Below are positions 14,101 through 32,103 of a DNA stretch of 64,000 nucleotides, in pieces. Location: NCBI RefSeq assembly GCF_030463565.1, contig NC_134662.1:1178001-1242000 (forward strand), in the 5' to 3' direction. The notes under the pieces were generated by a model. That model worked only from the letters and a program-made list of their open reading frames with translations, was not told the origin of the DNA and did not search any database. This DNA is from Pelecanus crispus (taxonomy: Eukaryota; Chordata; Aves; Pelecaniformes; Pelecanidae). Position 1 is the stretch's first letter; each line of letters starts with the position of its first letter. A program made the position numbers and the translations under genes.

Positions 14101-17100
14101 TGCTCCAGCCTCCCGGGGAGGAAGGATCCGAGCAGAGAGGCACCAAAAGGAAACAAGCTTCCTGCCCACTCCCAAACCTACAGGCAGAAAACAAGGACAT
14201 CCTGCTGCGGCTGGGCTGGGCATGGACAGGCGAGCCTGCCGGGAGGGAGGCGTGCGGGGTTGGTTTACTTGTGCAGCGTGGAGGCGTTCACACCGCTTTC
14301 CTACAGGGACTGCGCCAGGCAGAGCCCCGGCCACCCCGGCTCGTGGGTCCCACGCCGTGCCTGGCCGGGCCGGCACGTTCGCGGGGCCATGGAAGGGGCG
14401 ATGGAGCTGCGAGCCGGGCTCGGGCAGGGGTGGCAGAGCTGGAGCAAGCGGAGATGAACTCAGGCAGCCAGGAAACGGCTGGAACACACCCCACCAGCTG
14501 CTCTTCCCAGTGCTCCCTGAGCACACACAGTTTCCCTCAGCTATGGGCCACCACCATCCAGGCCTGGACACCCAGGGCCTTGGGAACCCACTGCCCTCGA
14601 GAGGACCGAGATGCTCAGGGCTTTGGGAGCCTGCTGCCCGTGGAGGGGACCGGGATGCCCAAGGGTTTGGGATCCCACTGCCCAGGGAGCAAATGGTGTT
14701 GTCCAGAGCTGCAGCGAGTGGGACGGCTCGTGCTGCAGCACACAGGGCTGCAGCCCTTCCCCACCAGCACGTCCAGCAGCATTTCTCAGACTCTCTCCAT
14801 CCAAGGGCCACAAGAATGAGGCAGAAGGACAAAAAGCAAAAGCTTGCTCGCAGCCTGCTGAAAAGCTGGCCAATCTTTGTGTGTTTTCTCATATGCCGAC
14901 ACCACTCGATATCTGTGCTGCATGCAGAGGGACATGGACGCAGCCTGTTCTGTCAGTCTGCAGCCACTTCCAGCCCCTGGGGCTCTGTTCCCTGGCACAC
15001 TGCAGAGAAGCACCCTGCCACGCTGGTGCATGTCACAACACATGGACACACACCCCCCTGTACTCCCTTTCTAACTGCCCTGATGGGGAAGCTGAGGCAC
15101 AATCACATGCACAGTCCCAGTCAGGACAGGCAGAGAGCAAAGGATTGGGATTCACAGGGAAAGCCATTTTTTGAGACCTTCTTCTGGACCAAAAAATGCT
15201 TTTTAGTGTTTCTGATGAATTGAAAACTCATCAGGTTCCAGAGCTTTTTGTTCAGATGGATGCTCTCGGGAGGGTCAGGGCTGGTTTCCCTGGCCAGTGA
15301 GAGGTCTGGGACCGGGGACAGCTGTGCCGGGCCCTGCCATGATGCCATGAAAGCCTGCAGAGCCCCAGACAGCCAAACTACAACATTCCAGCACCAGGAA
15401 ACAATTGGGTTTTGGCAAAACTGCCCCTACAACAGTACCAAAAGCCTGGCTTCACTCCATGCAGGGTGATGAGAGAGATGCTGAATACAAGAGCTCGGTC
15501 CCAGGCTGTGGCAATCCCTGATCCATACCTGTATCCTTACCGGGACTGAGCATGTGGGTGTCTTTCACCCACGCAGGCACCCACCTGAATACCCGCAACC
15601 TCACGGTTGCACCTTTACTCTCTTGAAGCTCAGCACACACGCGGGTGCAGCAGGAAAGCCGGCAGGCGCTGCCATTTGCCTCCAAGCCTGGGTTCGGCGG
15701 CGGCTGCTGGGGGCTGCTGGCCCAGGCAGGCGGGTGCCACAGCTCAGACCGGCCCTGGGTTGGCGTCTCTGGCCTGGGGTGAAGCCACTGCGCTGGCCAA
15801 CAGCCAGGACTTGGGAAGTGCTTTTCTTTGCACTGCCTCCCAGGTGCAGTTGTGATTTACATGGGGTTAAAACACCGACTGGCCCTTGTGACTTCTCCAG
15901 CCATGTCTTCATATCTGAGCTTTGCAGAGTTTCCACAGAAAACCGTGATTGTTAGAAATAAGGGCTGTCCCTTGGGTTTAATTTTTCTCAGTCACCAGAG
16001 CTTAAAGCCAGAGGAGTCTGATCGGTGCAGGGAACAACTCAGCACCTCTTTTTCAAAGGCTGCTGTTGAGTTTTAGCCTGGAAATTTCTCTGAGCTGCCA
16101 CAGTTCTGTGCTCCAGCACCAAATTTAGGCAGCCCCAGGTCTGTATTTCCTCGGGGCACTGGGTGGTTCGAGGCCCCCCCACTGTTTCACAGCCCTGCCC
16201 CGGTGCCAGGGTAGCAGCCATCGCATGGGCAAGGTCAGGCAGCTGCAGAGCTGGGGTGACATCGTTTTCCCAAGTTCGTTTTTCCTCAACTCATCCTTTA
16301 CAGGTTTTTTCCCCTACCTTTGCAAGGAGGAAACGAGAATTGCTCTTTGGCAATGGGTGACATTTCTGTTGGATGTCCAAAAGTGGGAGTGAAGGACCTG
16401 GACGTGGGCCCTTCGTGGAGCTCTGAGCCGGGACGCAGGGCACGAGCTCTGCGGCGCAGCCAGCGAGCGGACACAGGTGGGACTTCACTCATCATGCCAG
16501 ACTTTATTTTACCTTTCCAGATCTGGATGGAGAAGGCAAGCCACATGGCTACGGAGGACCCAACCAAGCAGTCAGTGAATCGACAAGAGCAGTGCTATTC
16601 TAGACCTGCTTTGGAGACGGAATGAGGGCATGAAATCACCAAGTTCATTACCACAGGATGCCAGAGAGGCCAAGTATGTAAATGGGTTGGAGAGGGACGA
16701 GGTCTGTTGGTGGAGGTAGATCCATTAGGGCTATTAAGGTACTTCCGTCCGGATGCAAACCCTTTCTCAGGAAGTCCCCAGGCTGCCAGCCGGCAGCTGG
16801 GAAGGACGCCGGGAAGCACATCTTGTTTCTCCTGCTCTTCCCGTGAGTAGCGTCACAGAAGAGCTGGCTGTGGAAAAACAGCCGGGGGGTTCAGCAGCTG
16901 AAAAGGAAAGAGAAAGAAGCAAAAATCCTTGCTGAGGGTTTCAGCACTGAAAGGGGTTGGAGCACTCAGTGCAGGCAAGCTTTAAGGTGTGAAACTGCCA
17001 GGGGTCCCTGCGGGATGGAGGACAGCCCAGACCTCGGCAGCTGGGCGACTGCCGCGCGAAGCAGGCAGGGAAGAAAGCTGGCAAGAAAAGGAGACAAACA

Positions 17101-17349
17101 GCCTGCTGCTGGGACAAGGGAGGGCTGCCAAAAACCCAGCGGGGCCAGGCCCGGGGAGCCCAGCCAGCGCGAGCGGCACAGGGCTCCCGGCCATGGGAGG
17201 GACGAGGGCAGGCGGCGCTCAAGGCCGCGGGGCCAGACAGGCTGGGGGGCGGCTGTGCTGGGGGGAGGACGGTGGGGCAGGGAGCTGGACCCCAGCCAAC
17301 CCCAGGCCCCCGGCCAGCAGCGGTGCCGAGCGCGGGGCAGGGATATCCC
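11151..17349. other. Noncoding stretch, no supported gene
   Basis: Many short overlapping open frames exist because the sequence is GC-rich, but none shows a recognisable domain and I could not link any by splice sites and phase. In human the gene next to KANK3 on this side is ANGPTL4. I saw no fibrinogen-like domain exon here, although a single short or diverged exon could escape reading by eye. Confidence 0.45.
14560..14692. repeat. Three-copy tandem repeat of about 45 bp
   Basis: Three imperfect copies of a unit containing a GATGC(C/T)CA(G/A)GG word, then TTTGGGA, CCCACTGCCC and a GAGGGGACC word. Units begin near 14560, 14603 and 14647. Confidence 0.6.
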
Positions 17350-17930
17350 AGCGCCAGGGTGACATGGGCAAGGGATCCCCCTTTCTCCAGGGTGAGCGTC
17401 CCCGAGGTGAGCAGGGTAGAGACATCCCCGTCCCCAGGGGTAACCAGGGCAGGGGATCCGCCATCCCCAAGGTGATCGGGGCAGGGGATCCCCCGTCCCC
17501 AGGGGTAACCAGGGCAGGGGAACCCCCATCCACAAGGTGATCGGGGCAGGGGATCCACCATCCCCAGGGGTAACCAGGGCAGGGGATCCGCCACCCCCAA
17601 TGTGATCGGGGCAAGGGATCCCCCATCCCCAGGGGTAACCAGGGCAGGGGATCCCCCATCCCCAAGGTGATCGGGGCAGGGGATCCCCCATCCCCAGGGG
17701 TAACCAGGGCAGGGGATCCCCCATCCCCAAGGTGATCGGGGCAGGGGATCTGCCATCCCGGGGGTGACTGGTGCAGGGGACACTGTCCTTCCTGGGCTCG
17801 CTTGGACAAGGGGCACCCCTTCCCTAGGGTAACCAGGAGAGGGCACCCCGGGATGACCAGGGCAGGGGACACCCCCCTTCCTGGGCTCACCGGGACACCG
17901 CTTCCCCCCAGGTGACCGGGGGGATATCCC
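17350..17930. repeat. Dimeric GATCCCCCATCCCC minisatellite upstream of KANK3
   Basis: An array of about 31-bp half-units that alternate between two types, one beginning GGTAACCAGGGCAGGGGATC and one beginning GGTGATCGGGGCAGGGGATC. Each is followed by CCCCATCCCC. The alternation makes a higher-order dimer of about 62 bp repeated about five times in the cleanest part (17430-17750), with more diverged units on both sides. It is responsible for a very long minus-strand open frame through 16941-18797, which I do not accept as a gene. Confidence 0.85.
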
Positions 17931-18640
17931 ACCCCGGGGGGGCACGGGGACAGGGACCCCCTCCTTCCCCGGGCAGAGGGGGGGCGGTGGGAGCTCCGCG
18001 CCAGGGGTCAGCGGGGATCCCGCCGGGGGCGAGCGGCCCGGGGGCGGTGCCCGTCGCGGCCGGAGCCCGGGGGCGATCCCCGCCCGCCCCCGCCCCGCCC
18101 CGGCCCGCTCCCGCCCGGCCCCGCTGCCGGCCCGCCCTCGGCCCGGGGCTGCGGCGGGCAGCGCTGCCCGGCGCCGCGGTGCAGCCCAGAGCCGCCGGGC
18201 CCGGGACGGCGGCCCCGCGCTGGGGCCCGGCTGCAGCCCAGACGCCCGGCGGGCAAGGTGAGGGGCGGCGGGGACGGGGCGGCGGGGTCCGGCGGGCGGC
18301 GGCGGCTCCGGCTCCGGCGGCGGGGCGGGGGCTCGTCCCGGCAGCGCCTCGCAGGGCCCCCGGAGCCGCCGCCGCCCGGGGCCCGCCGAGGGGCCGCTCC
18401 GGAGCCCCCGGGACCGCGGCGGGGTGGGGCGGCCCCGGCATCCCCCGCCTCGGGGGCTCCGCCCGGGCGGCACCGGGAGCGGGAGCGGCACCGGGAGCGG
18501 GAGCGGGGCTCCTGCCCGCACCCAGGAGGTGCCGGTGGCTCCGGGCCGTCGGGGCCGGGCTGGGCCGCACACCCCGGCTGGCGGGGACACCCCGGGGGGG
18601 TCTCCTGGGCTGGGGGCGGGCGCCCCGACGTGCCGGGGCG
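17930..18640 (+). promoter_or_regulatory. KANK3: CpG island, probable KANK3 promoter
   Basis: About 700 bp of extreme GC content with dense CpG, 4.6 kb upstream of the first coding exon of KANK3 on the same strand. It includes a clean donor site on the plus strand (GGCAAG then GTGAGG at 18257/18258), as expected for a 5' noncoding exon. The assignment to KANK3 rests on position, on the strand of the donor, and on KANK3 coding exon 1 having a 5' acceptor with no coding sequence before its ATG. Confidence 0.5.
18100..18257 (+). other. KANK3: Putative 5' noncoding exon of KANK3
   Basis: Inferred exon in the CpG island ending at the donor GGCAAG/GTGAGG (last base 18257). The next acceptor in the KANK3 model is TTGTTGTTGCAG at 23236, giving a first intron of about 5 kb. 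The start is only approximate because no TATA or initiator fixes it. Confidence 0.35.
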
Positions 18641-18980
18641 TGCAGGGTGCTGCGGGCACCCCGCGGGGCTGGGGGTGCTGGGGGGCTCCCGGGGCGCCGG
18701 GGACCCGCAAGGCTGGGGGTGCTGGCTCCTCCCCGGGGTGCTGGGGACCTGTCAGGGCTGGGGGTGCTGCAGGCACCCCGCGGTACTGGGGCCCCACAGG
18801 GCTGGGGGTGCTGCAGGCACCCTGGGGTTCTGGGGGTCTGCAGGGCTGGGGGTGCTGCAGGCACCCTGGGGTCCTGGGGGCCTGCAGGGCTGGGGTTGTG
18901 GCAGGGCACCCTAGGCTGCTGCAGGCCCCTCTGGGGTGCTGGAGGGCACATGGGGTGCTGCAGGGTTCAGGGTGCTCCCT
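18640..18980. repeat. GGGCTGGGGGTGCTGCAGGCACC minisatellite
   Basis: Repeated units made of GGGCTGGGGGTGCTG, CAGGCACCCTGGGG and (T/C)CTGGGGGCCTGCAGG words, about 55-60 bp per full unit with shorter half-units, running out of the 3' side of the CpG island. Strongly G-rich on the plus strand with runs of five G, so G-quadruplex formation is plausible. Confidence 0.8.
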
Positions 18981-21900
18981 GAGTGCACATGGGCACTTGT
19001 CGTGGGGCTGTGCCTGTGCACCCTGGGTGTAAATTTAACCATTTCTTCCCTGAGCACCTCCTCACAGCAGGGCGATCCCAGGCCATCGGGGCTTGTTGCC
19101 AACCCCGTGTGTTGTCACCAGCCCCGAGCAAATCTGGGAGGTGTTGGTGGAAAGTGCTGGTGGGCAGCTGTGGCAAGGGTGCAGGACAAGTGGTAGATGT
19201 TTTCCAGTAGAGATATAGGAGCACTGTAGTGCTATAGGTGTCACAGGGCACGTAGAGCTGATCCCCATGGGAGCGCATCTGCGTACGGACCGTGCGCCTG
19301 TTGTCCAGGTGTTGTGTGAGCTCAGGGAGATCCCCGAGGTGCTGGAGAGGGTGCAGAGCCCGAGCAGCCCCTGCGGCCTCCCGACCAACCAGGCCGACGA
19401 TGACAACAACTCCAGAAATAACAGCCCAACCCTGAAATTAGGCTGTTGAGAAGATCGAAGCATTTCCCTTTCCCTCCCTGGGTCAGCGCCAGCGCACCCA
19501 CCCACACGGGATCCGGCTCCTCCAGGAGCAGCCCCAGCCTGGACTGCATGGCCAAAGTGGCCTGGGCAAGCAGGTGCAGGGACAGCGGGTGACACGGAGT
19601 ATGGGCCGTCCCGTACAGCCCCGGGGCAGGGGATGGGGACAGAATGAGTGGCCGGGAAGGTGTGATGAGCCCTGGATACCTCCTGTCCACACCCAGCCTG
19701 CAGTGCCGGCACGTGACAGGCATGTGTGATGGCTGGCTCCATGCAAGGAGCCCGAATCCCGGCAGGTCGCTGCAGCGGAGGAAGCCATGTGCTGGCTCAG
19801 TGGTTTCCCTTTAACTTTGGAACAGCCTCAGCCCCGAGCTTCAGGGCTTATCGCCTGCGCACAGCTTCGAGGGAAGCATGCCTGGCTGAGATAAATCAAG
19901 TCGCGCTGGCCAGGGCTGCTCTGGACTCTGTTCTTCTCACATTCCTCATGACCTCAGTATTTTGGCTCGGGAGGAGAGCCGGGGAGCGCCCTCCCCGTGT
20001 CCAGCCCTGGCCACGCCGGTGGAGTGGCTTGGGCTGCACAGCAGCACGTGGCTGAGCCGGGGCGGGGGCTGCCCCACTTGTGCCCCCAGCAAGGGAAAGG
20101 GCCCAAAGGAGTCTGGAGCTTTAAAAATAGCTCCCCCAGGCCTGTCCCCTGCCAGCTCAGGGGCTTGGGGACCCAGACAGGGGATTGCCCCGTGGGCATG
20201 AAGCCGGGGATCCCATGGGGCTGGCTGGGGCATGGGTACTGGATGGTACCTGAGCGGTGCCAAGGTGCCTGGGCCGCTCCATCCCTGACATGGCTTTTTA
20301 TTGTAATTGAGCAGAGCGGCTCCAGTTTTGGCCCCAAGTTTCCTGTGTTGGCATCAGTACAACGGCAAGAGGGGGAAATAGAGGTGCGAGCCCAGGGCGA
20401 AGCACAGCCCTGCCTCCACGGGGACGATTGGGTCCTTGCGCATCCTCCTCCTCCTCTTGCTGTCGAGCCTCCCCAGTGGCATTTCGCTTTGTACCATCCT
20501 GCTTTTCTGCGGAAACACCGGGGCTAGAAACAATGCTTTCATTTCTTCCGAAGGAAGCTCGGATCATGCGGGGTCCCCTGCCTCCAGCACCCAGGGGTCC
20601 CTGTGCCCAGCCCTGGCAGCACTGTGCCCAGGGGAGTGGCCGAAGCTGCTGAAAATCAGCCTGTGGCTGGCATGGTCTTGCCTGTCGGGACTTCGGCCCA
20701 GGTGGAGAGCGGCTTCTCTTTGAACCGGTGCCGTGGTGATGGCGGCTGGCCAGGGACAAGGCTGGCTTTGTGCGGCTGGCCGGGCAGGTGCCGGCGGTAG
20801 CTGGGCCGCGGGTGTGGGGACTTAACCCTCTCGCCGCTGCTGCACACCGGGCCGTCTGCCTCCATTGCTCATCCTTGCCAGCTCAAATCCAGCCTGCTGC
20901 TCGCCTCACTGTCCAGCCCACCAGCAGCCCAGAGGCAGTCTGGACATCACAGGGACCCTGTCAGGGTTTGCTCATTGCAGGGTCCCCAGCGCAATTTGCA
21001 CGTGGTTGGGAGCCTGTAGGTCCCATCGCCTGGCCTGGCCCTTTGTTTTGGAGCTGGGTGAAGGCAGAAGCTGCTGCCCTGGGTCCAGCCCATCCCATCG
21101 AATCAAAAGTAACGGGAGCCGAGAGCCGTGGGGGAGCTGCAGGGCTATCTCCCCCAGTTTTGGGGACCGGCAGTGCAGCCACGTGGTTGACAGCAGCTGC
21201 CGGTGTGGGCTGAAGGGGCAGGACGAGGTGGCGGGGGGACGAGCAGTGCGTCCCTGGCTCAGCGGAGGGGACAGGAGGGCAGTGCTGGTGGAAAGGGCAC
21301 CTTTGCTGCAAGCAGGAGGAGCGGTGCGGGAGACCTCCTGGCAGGGGTCCCAGTGGAGGCAGCTTTTCCTGGCACGGCCCCAGGCAGGACAATACCCGGC
21401 CAGGCGGCGGAAGGGAGCTGCCGGCCGCTTCCCCCGAGGAAACGCACCCGCTGGCTCCAGCTCCTGTTGCGCTCCCTCTTCCTCCCGTTTGATTTACAGC
21501 ATGCACGGAGCCCAGCGGGAAGTTTGTCCTGGACCCAGCGCTGTTTAATTACCTGCAGTGAGGGCCATGCGGCGGAGGAAGTCGGCTGCTTCCCGGGGTG
21601 GGAGGGATTAGACGAGGTAGGGGATGCACAGACCCTTTTAGGCATGAAGCCAGCTGCATGGGAATGGTGGGTGCCAGCATGGAGCCAGGATGTTCCCAAG
21701 ATAGGTGGAAAGGGTGCTGGCACAAAGCTGGGATGATCCCAAGGGAGGTGGAAGTTGGGATGTGCATCGGTGGCGGATGGGTTGGTAGGGGAGTGGGAGA
21801 GCCCCAAGATCCAGCCTGGTGACTGATGGGAAGCATCTCATCCCTGCCTGGTTGGACTCAACCCCTCGACCCTGCGCACTGGGAGGCTGTCACGTCGACT

Positions 21901-23236
21901 GGGTGACCTGAGCCTGGCCCGGCGCTGCCTGCGCCCTGGCTGCTCCTCCGGCTTCTGGCAGTCGCGTGGTCAGGGTGAGCCATGGGCTGGCAACCACAGT
22001 GGCATGGCTGGGGCCGGGGAGCAGCGGGCAGCATCATCATGGGCAGTGGGTGCGTCGTCTAGGAAAGTCTGGATCCTCTGGTCTTCATGGGCAGGGGATT
22101 TGGGGATAGGTGCAGGTGTTTCTCCGTAGCCAAGGCCCGATCCTGCGCCCTTCTCTGGGCAGCACTGAGCCCCAGCTTCCCTTAGGGCTGTGTCTGAGCT
22201 GCCTTTCCTCTGTAGCACGTCTCCTCCCCTGCTTTCTTCTGAAAATAGCCCAGTGCCAAATGCTTTGCCCACTGACAGCTGCACAGCCCCACGGCCACCT
22301 GTGCCCCGTGGGCAGGGCCACCGCATCCCTGCCACACAGGGACCCCATGGGTCCCTGGAGGGTGATGCCGTCTGCAGCGGCAGTGGGTGCTCCTGGGGTG
22401 CTGTTTGCTTCCATCCCACTCCTGCCAGGAACACTTCCCACCTGGGCCCTGGCACCCAGATGCTGCCAGATGTTGCAGCAGGTCTCAGCTGAATGCTCAC
22501 AGCTGGTGGCCCCCCCAGCTCACCCAGGGACTGCAGCTGCATCCCGCCGGCTCTCCTCCAGCATGCCCGTACCTGGCTCTTGGGAAAACCAGGCTGCCAT
22601 GTCATTCCCCCCTGCCTCCCACCATGCCTTATCCTGCATTATCGACAGGGAAAAGCAGCCAGGTCCCTCCTAGGGTCATCGGCCCTCGAGACACCCCCGA
22701 GATGGGGGTGGGCAGCGTAGGGCACCCCGGTCCTGCTCAGCCTGGACAGCAAGGACAGACATCACACCCAGCGACCAACGAGTGCTGGCAGCTGCCTGCG
22801 GTCATGTGGCTTTGCCAAAGCTTCAATTCCCTTTATCCAAAGCAAACTTCTCCACTGAGAATTGCACCCGTAAAGGCTGCAGCCTCTTTTTTTTTCCAGC
22901 CCGCTCTCGCCATGCGGCCAAGCTCTGACTCATGACTGCACCCTTGGAGCTGGCAGCGTGACTGCCGCGGCTGTCCCAGCCCAGGCTGGAAAGCATTCCT
23001 TAAATGTACAAACAATCCCCGGCCCTGCAGGCAGCACTGTGCTCGCCCGCCCAGCAGCCGGCTCAAGCTTCAGCTCCACAGCACTGGGGCTGGAGGGAGG
23101 CGAGGGGTGGCCAGCGGACGGTGGGGGGTGGCCATGGAGTGCTCCCCGGGCAGGGGGCAGTGGTTTGTGGCCGCATGGGGCTCACCAGCCCCCAGTTTGC
23201 AGGGTTTCACCAGACGTGACCCCGTTGTTGTTGCAG
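18981..23236. other. Presumed KANK3 intron 1, no confirmed gene
   Basis: This stretch lies between the putative noncoding exon and the first coding exon of KANK3. I recognise no gene in it. One minus-strand open frame at about 18967-19436, with a hydrophobic stretch and a good acceptor in front, is listed as an open question in the findings. Confidence 0.45.
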
Positions 23237-23274
23237 GTTGATGGTCCCCTGGTCAGAGGCATCCCGGGGAGAAG

Positions 23275-28651
<5,377 letters not shown>

Positions 28652-30250
28652 AGCAACCTTCAGATCCAGCCAGGGGCCAGCCATGTGCCAGCCGGCCACC
28701 ATCAGCGCTAGGCTGTAATTTATGTCCCCTCTCCTGCCACTCCTTCATGTGCTGAATCGCTCTCTGCAGCTGCAGATGCTTTAATCCTCCTGTCACTAGA
28801 GCAGGTGCCATCCCTGGGCCTCACTTGCCCATCTCTGCTGCTGGAAGGGGCCCACACACAGCCACCTTGCTCCACCAAGTGACAGAGGAGCCAAGCATCA
28901 AGCGACCTTGGGGTGGGAAATGCAGTGAGCAGAAGCCAGCCCCATCCCCTCTGCTCCCCATCAGCCCTGCTCCCTACCACAACCACTGGAGCCGTGCTGC
29001 CTCGGAGCCCTCTGCAAGTCACTAACTCACTGGAACAGCAGAAAACAAGCCCAGCAGAAATAGCACCTGGTTTCTGCTCTCTCAGCCACCTCTCAGCAGC
29101 TCCAGGAAGGCAGTGGAGCCGGTGACGGGGAGCAGGGCTGCAGGAGGGCAAGTGTCGGCTCCCGGACCCTGCGGTACTGCACAGGCTGGTGGGGAAGCCA
29201 GTCCTCAGCAGGCGAATCCTGTGCAGCGATGGGAGAGGGGAGAGAAACCAGCTGGTTAACACTGCCTTGGATGCAGGCTGGGAGCACTTCCAGACCAAAA
29301 TACTTGCCCTTCTTTTGTGGCATTTCCTTTCCTGGCTGAAATCTGAATTTTTTCTAGCCCATGCACACAAAGCAAAAAAAATTGTATTCCTTATTCAAAG
29401 GATGGAGTTCAACATGAAATCACTCAGTGATTTGATTTGCTCATTGGGAGCAAAACTTCTGGGCACTCAGGGCTGCAGCCAAGCTGACAGAAGGAGGCCA
29501 AGAGCCATGAACACGTTTAAGGACTAAGACTGCCCAGCCTGTACCCCACACGGGGAGCGGGGACCTTCTCCCAAGGGAAAGACAGCAATTACCTCCTAAG
29601 CATTTCCCATTTCAAACACTCACAGCCACTGACTGTGAAGGCAACCAGATCCCACAACCAAGTCCCTCTCTGCCCACTTTCCTTCCCAAAAGGGAGGAGA
29701 GTGACTGAGGATAGCTCCAGGAAAAAAAAGATTGGCAAGAAGAGTTCAGAGAGAGCCTAGGGCCCATGGAGATGGACACGTATGTCGGAGGACGTGTGTG
29801 CGTCTGTGCGAGTGTGTGTGCACCAGGCGGGGTGGGAACAGACAAGGTAAGGACTAAGGACCGGGAGGAAGAAGAAAGAGGCTTTTGCATGTGAAGCTGG
29901 CTCTGCTCTCTGAATCCTTCACAAAGGTAACATGTCACAGCCCCCATTTCTGCTCCTTGACCCAGCCTCCCCCTCCATCTCTTGCCCCACACAGGCCTGG
30001 TCTGAGCCATACTGTAAGCTGGGAAATGCTCCCCAAGAAACTTGTTCTGGGCAACACACTGCTGTCCTTGCAGTGGGCCTGTTTCAGCTTTGCACTGAAG
30101 TTAACATATGATGCTCACAGCCACTCTAGTACACTGCTCTGTATGTATTCTGTACTCACTGCTTTGGTTTCACAGGTTTGTTTACTGATATTTTAATACT
30201 GATGTTTATTTTTAAGATATAAATAAAATTTAAAGTAAAATTATTTTGAA
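28652..30250 (+). other. KANK3: KANK3 3' UTR and flank
   Basis: No gene is seen between the KANK3 stop and an AATAAA at 30222. The stretch is best read as a 1.6-kb 3' untranslated region, though an earlier cleavage site cannot be excluded. Confidence 0.5.
30222..30227 (+). terminator. KANK3: AATAAA polyadenylation signal, likely KANK3
   Basis: AATAAA within an AT-rich run (AAATAAAATTTAAAG), the first canonical signal after the KANK3 stop that I noticed on the plus strand. Confidence 0.5.
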
Positions 30251-31979
30251 ATATTACAGTGACCATCAGCAGTCTCCTGCCTCCTTGTCTGGCTCAAGCT
30301 AAAACCCCCAGAACAGCTTCAGCCAAGGGACAGCCTGGCACAGCCCTCACCCTGAGCAGTTGCCGGCACATTTCAATTCATTCCCTGCGAGTTTATGAAC
30401 TGGCTACATCCATCAGTCTGGTTTTCTTCCAGCTGAACTGTCCCCATCAGGAACCAGACTCAGCTACTGTGTCTTCTGGCCCATTTCACTTCACAGGAGC
30501 AAGCGGGACGCTGGGACCAGACACAGCCCTTCACAACCCCCGGTTCACCCTGGTGCTCTGATACAAAGCCGCATTAAAGGGCAATCATCAGATCGGGAGA
30601 TTCAAAGTCACCTCCTTCCTCGCATGGTCAAAAGCCACACTGACCCCGCAGGGATATTCAGGAAGGGCTACAGCTGCTCTGAGCCACCCCCACTACCAGT
30701 TTACCTCTCTCTGGCCATCAGCTCACAGCTGATGCCTCCTGTCTGGGTCAGTCGGTGCAGTCAGGGCTGGCAGCCACCAGAGCAAACGCTCTTCAGTCAT
30801 TGCTAAAGCAGTGCGGGAAACAAACAGCAGCCAGAGGAGTAAACTCCAAGGTGGACTTTTTGCACCCATAGCTAGTTCCCGAGAGCTCTGCTGCGTCACA
30901 CGAATCAGGGGAGTGCGGACTCACCCGATGCTCTGAAGCACCACCAGAGAAGAATCAAGGCCTAGATCAAGAAACAGCATGAGCACATATTGAGAAGGGC
31001 TTTCTCTAGAGCACGTAATCCACCTCAGGCCGCCCATGAGCTGACCAGGGCACAACTAACACCCGCAGGAGGGGAAAAAAACCCCACAAACGCTCTTTCA
31101 ACATCAGCCCTGACAGCAATCCTCACTCTGCCCAAGTTCAGCGATTTGAACATCAATTCCAGAAGTGGTCTCCTCAGCTTTAGGATACTCAAACCCCCGA
31201 TCCCACCTGCCACTAAAGTGCCTTAAGCAAGTGCAGGACACTGAAGGATGAAGAACATTCCCATCAGAGACCACAGGATCAGGAGCCGCAGACCCAACTC
31301 GGTTCAAACACACCACACACCAGTATCGCTCTATTTCCAGATGGAAAATACCAGTACTTAAAAACCAGCCCTTGAACCGTGACAGTTTTCAGGCTCATTC
31401 CTAATCCTTTCAGCCTTACTTTTACTTTATATAATAGCCTAAAAGAATAAATCTTTCTAGCTGATTGTGTGGTGGAAGGGAAAGCTGAGGAAGAAAATAA
31501 GCGAGACTGATTTACTAACTCCTCTAAGGGGAGAGAAACAAGTGCTCACTCTCTGTGGGCGACTGCCAGGAAAGAAAGCAAGTAGGTGTATTTATAGCAG
31601 CATTTATAGAATAGCTTACTGAGGACAGAAAGACAGAAGCAGCAGGCTGTTGCTCGGCAAGCTGGTACAAAGTTTGACTTCCAACTTGTAACTAAATTCC
31701 ATGGAAGACCAGTAAGTTTAGCAGTGCTACTTTACTGGTTACATACAGCAAAACACTCACCAGAAAGGTCGGGATCAAGGTTGCTGTACTCAAAACAGTG
31801 TTATTTTTGTCGTGACAGGTTAATAAGAACGCAAGAACACAGTAACATTACAACGAAGGCACTGCGCACAGCCCCAGTAATAAGCAGGGCGCGCTTTTGC
31901 CCCTCTGCTGAGCCCAACAACAGAAGGCAGGCGCGGAAGCACCGGCACAAACCGGAGCTCAGTAAGCGAGGCCGAGGCA
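30251..31979. other. Intergenic between convergent KANK3 and RPS28
   Basis: Unremarkable, moderately AT-richer sequence with no supported gene, repeat or RNA. It separates the 3' ends of two convergent genes. Confidence 0.5.
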
Positions 31980-32103
31980 GGGACTACTGGAAAAACCCTT
32001 TATTGCAGTAACGCGGCCGCCGCGCTCCTCCCGGTGCGCGGCCCATCTCCACCGAGCAGCTGCCAACCGGCCGCTCCCAGCAGACGCCGTCAGGCTTCAG
32101 CAC
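31980..32103 (-). other. RPS28: RPS28 3' UTR terminal exon
   Basis: On the minus strand a donor (GCCG/GTGAGC, last exon base 32200) sits four bases after the RPS28 stop, and an acceptor (TTGTGTTGCAG, exon from 32103) opens a wholly untranslated last exon with AATAAA at 32004-31999. The junction is so close to the stop that the usual 50-55-nt NMD rule would not be triggered. Confidence 0.75.
31999..32004 (-). terminator. RPS28: AATAAA polyadenylation signal of RPS28
   Basis: Minus-strand AATAAA (plus-strand TTTATT) near the end of the untranslated last exon of RPS28, followed by a short tail consistent with cleavage around 31980. Confidence 0.75.

Noticed and set aside
16941-18797. 618-codon open frame on the minus strand, with 254-, 354- and 237-codon frames overlapping it
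   Set aside because: It runs through the dimeric minisatellite and the CpG island. Several frames on both strands are open at once, the product is a Gly/Pro/Ala-rich repeat, and no domain or start context supports it.
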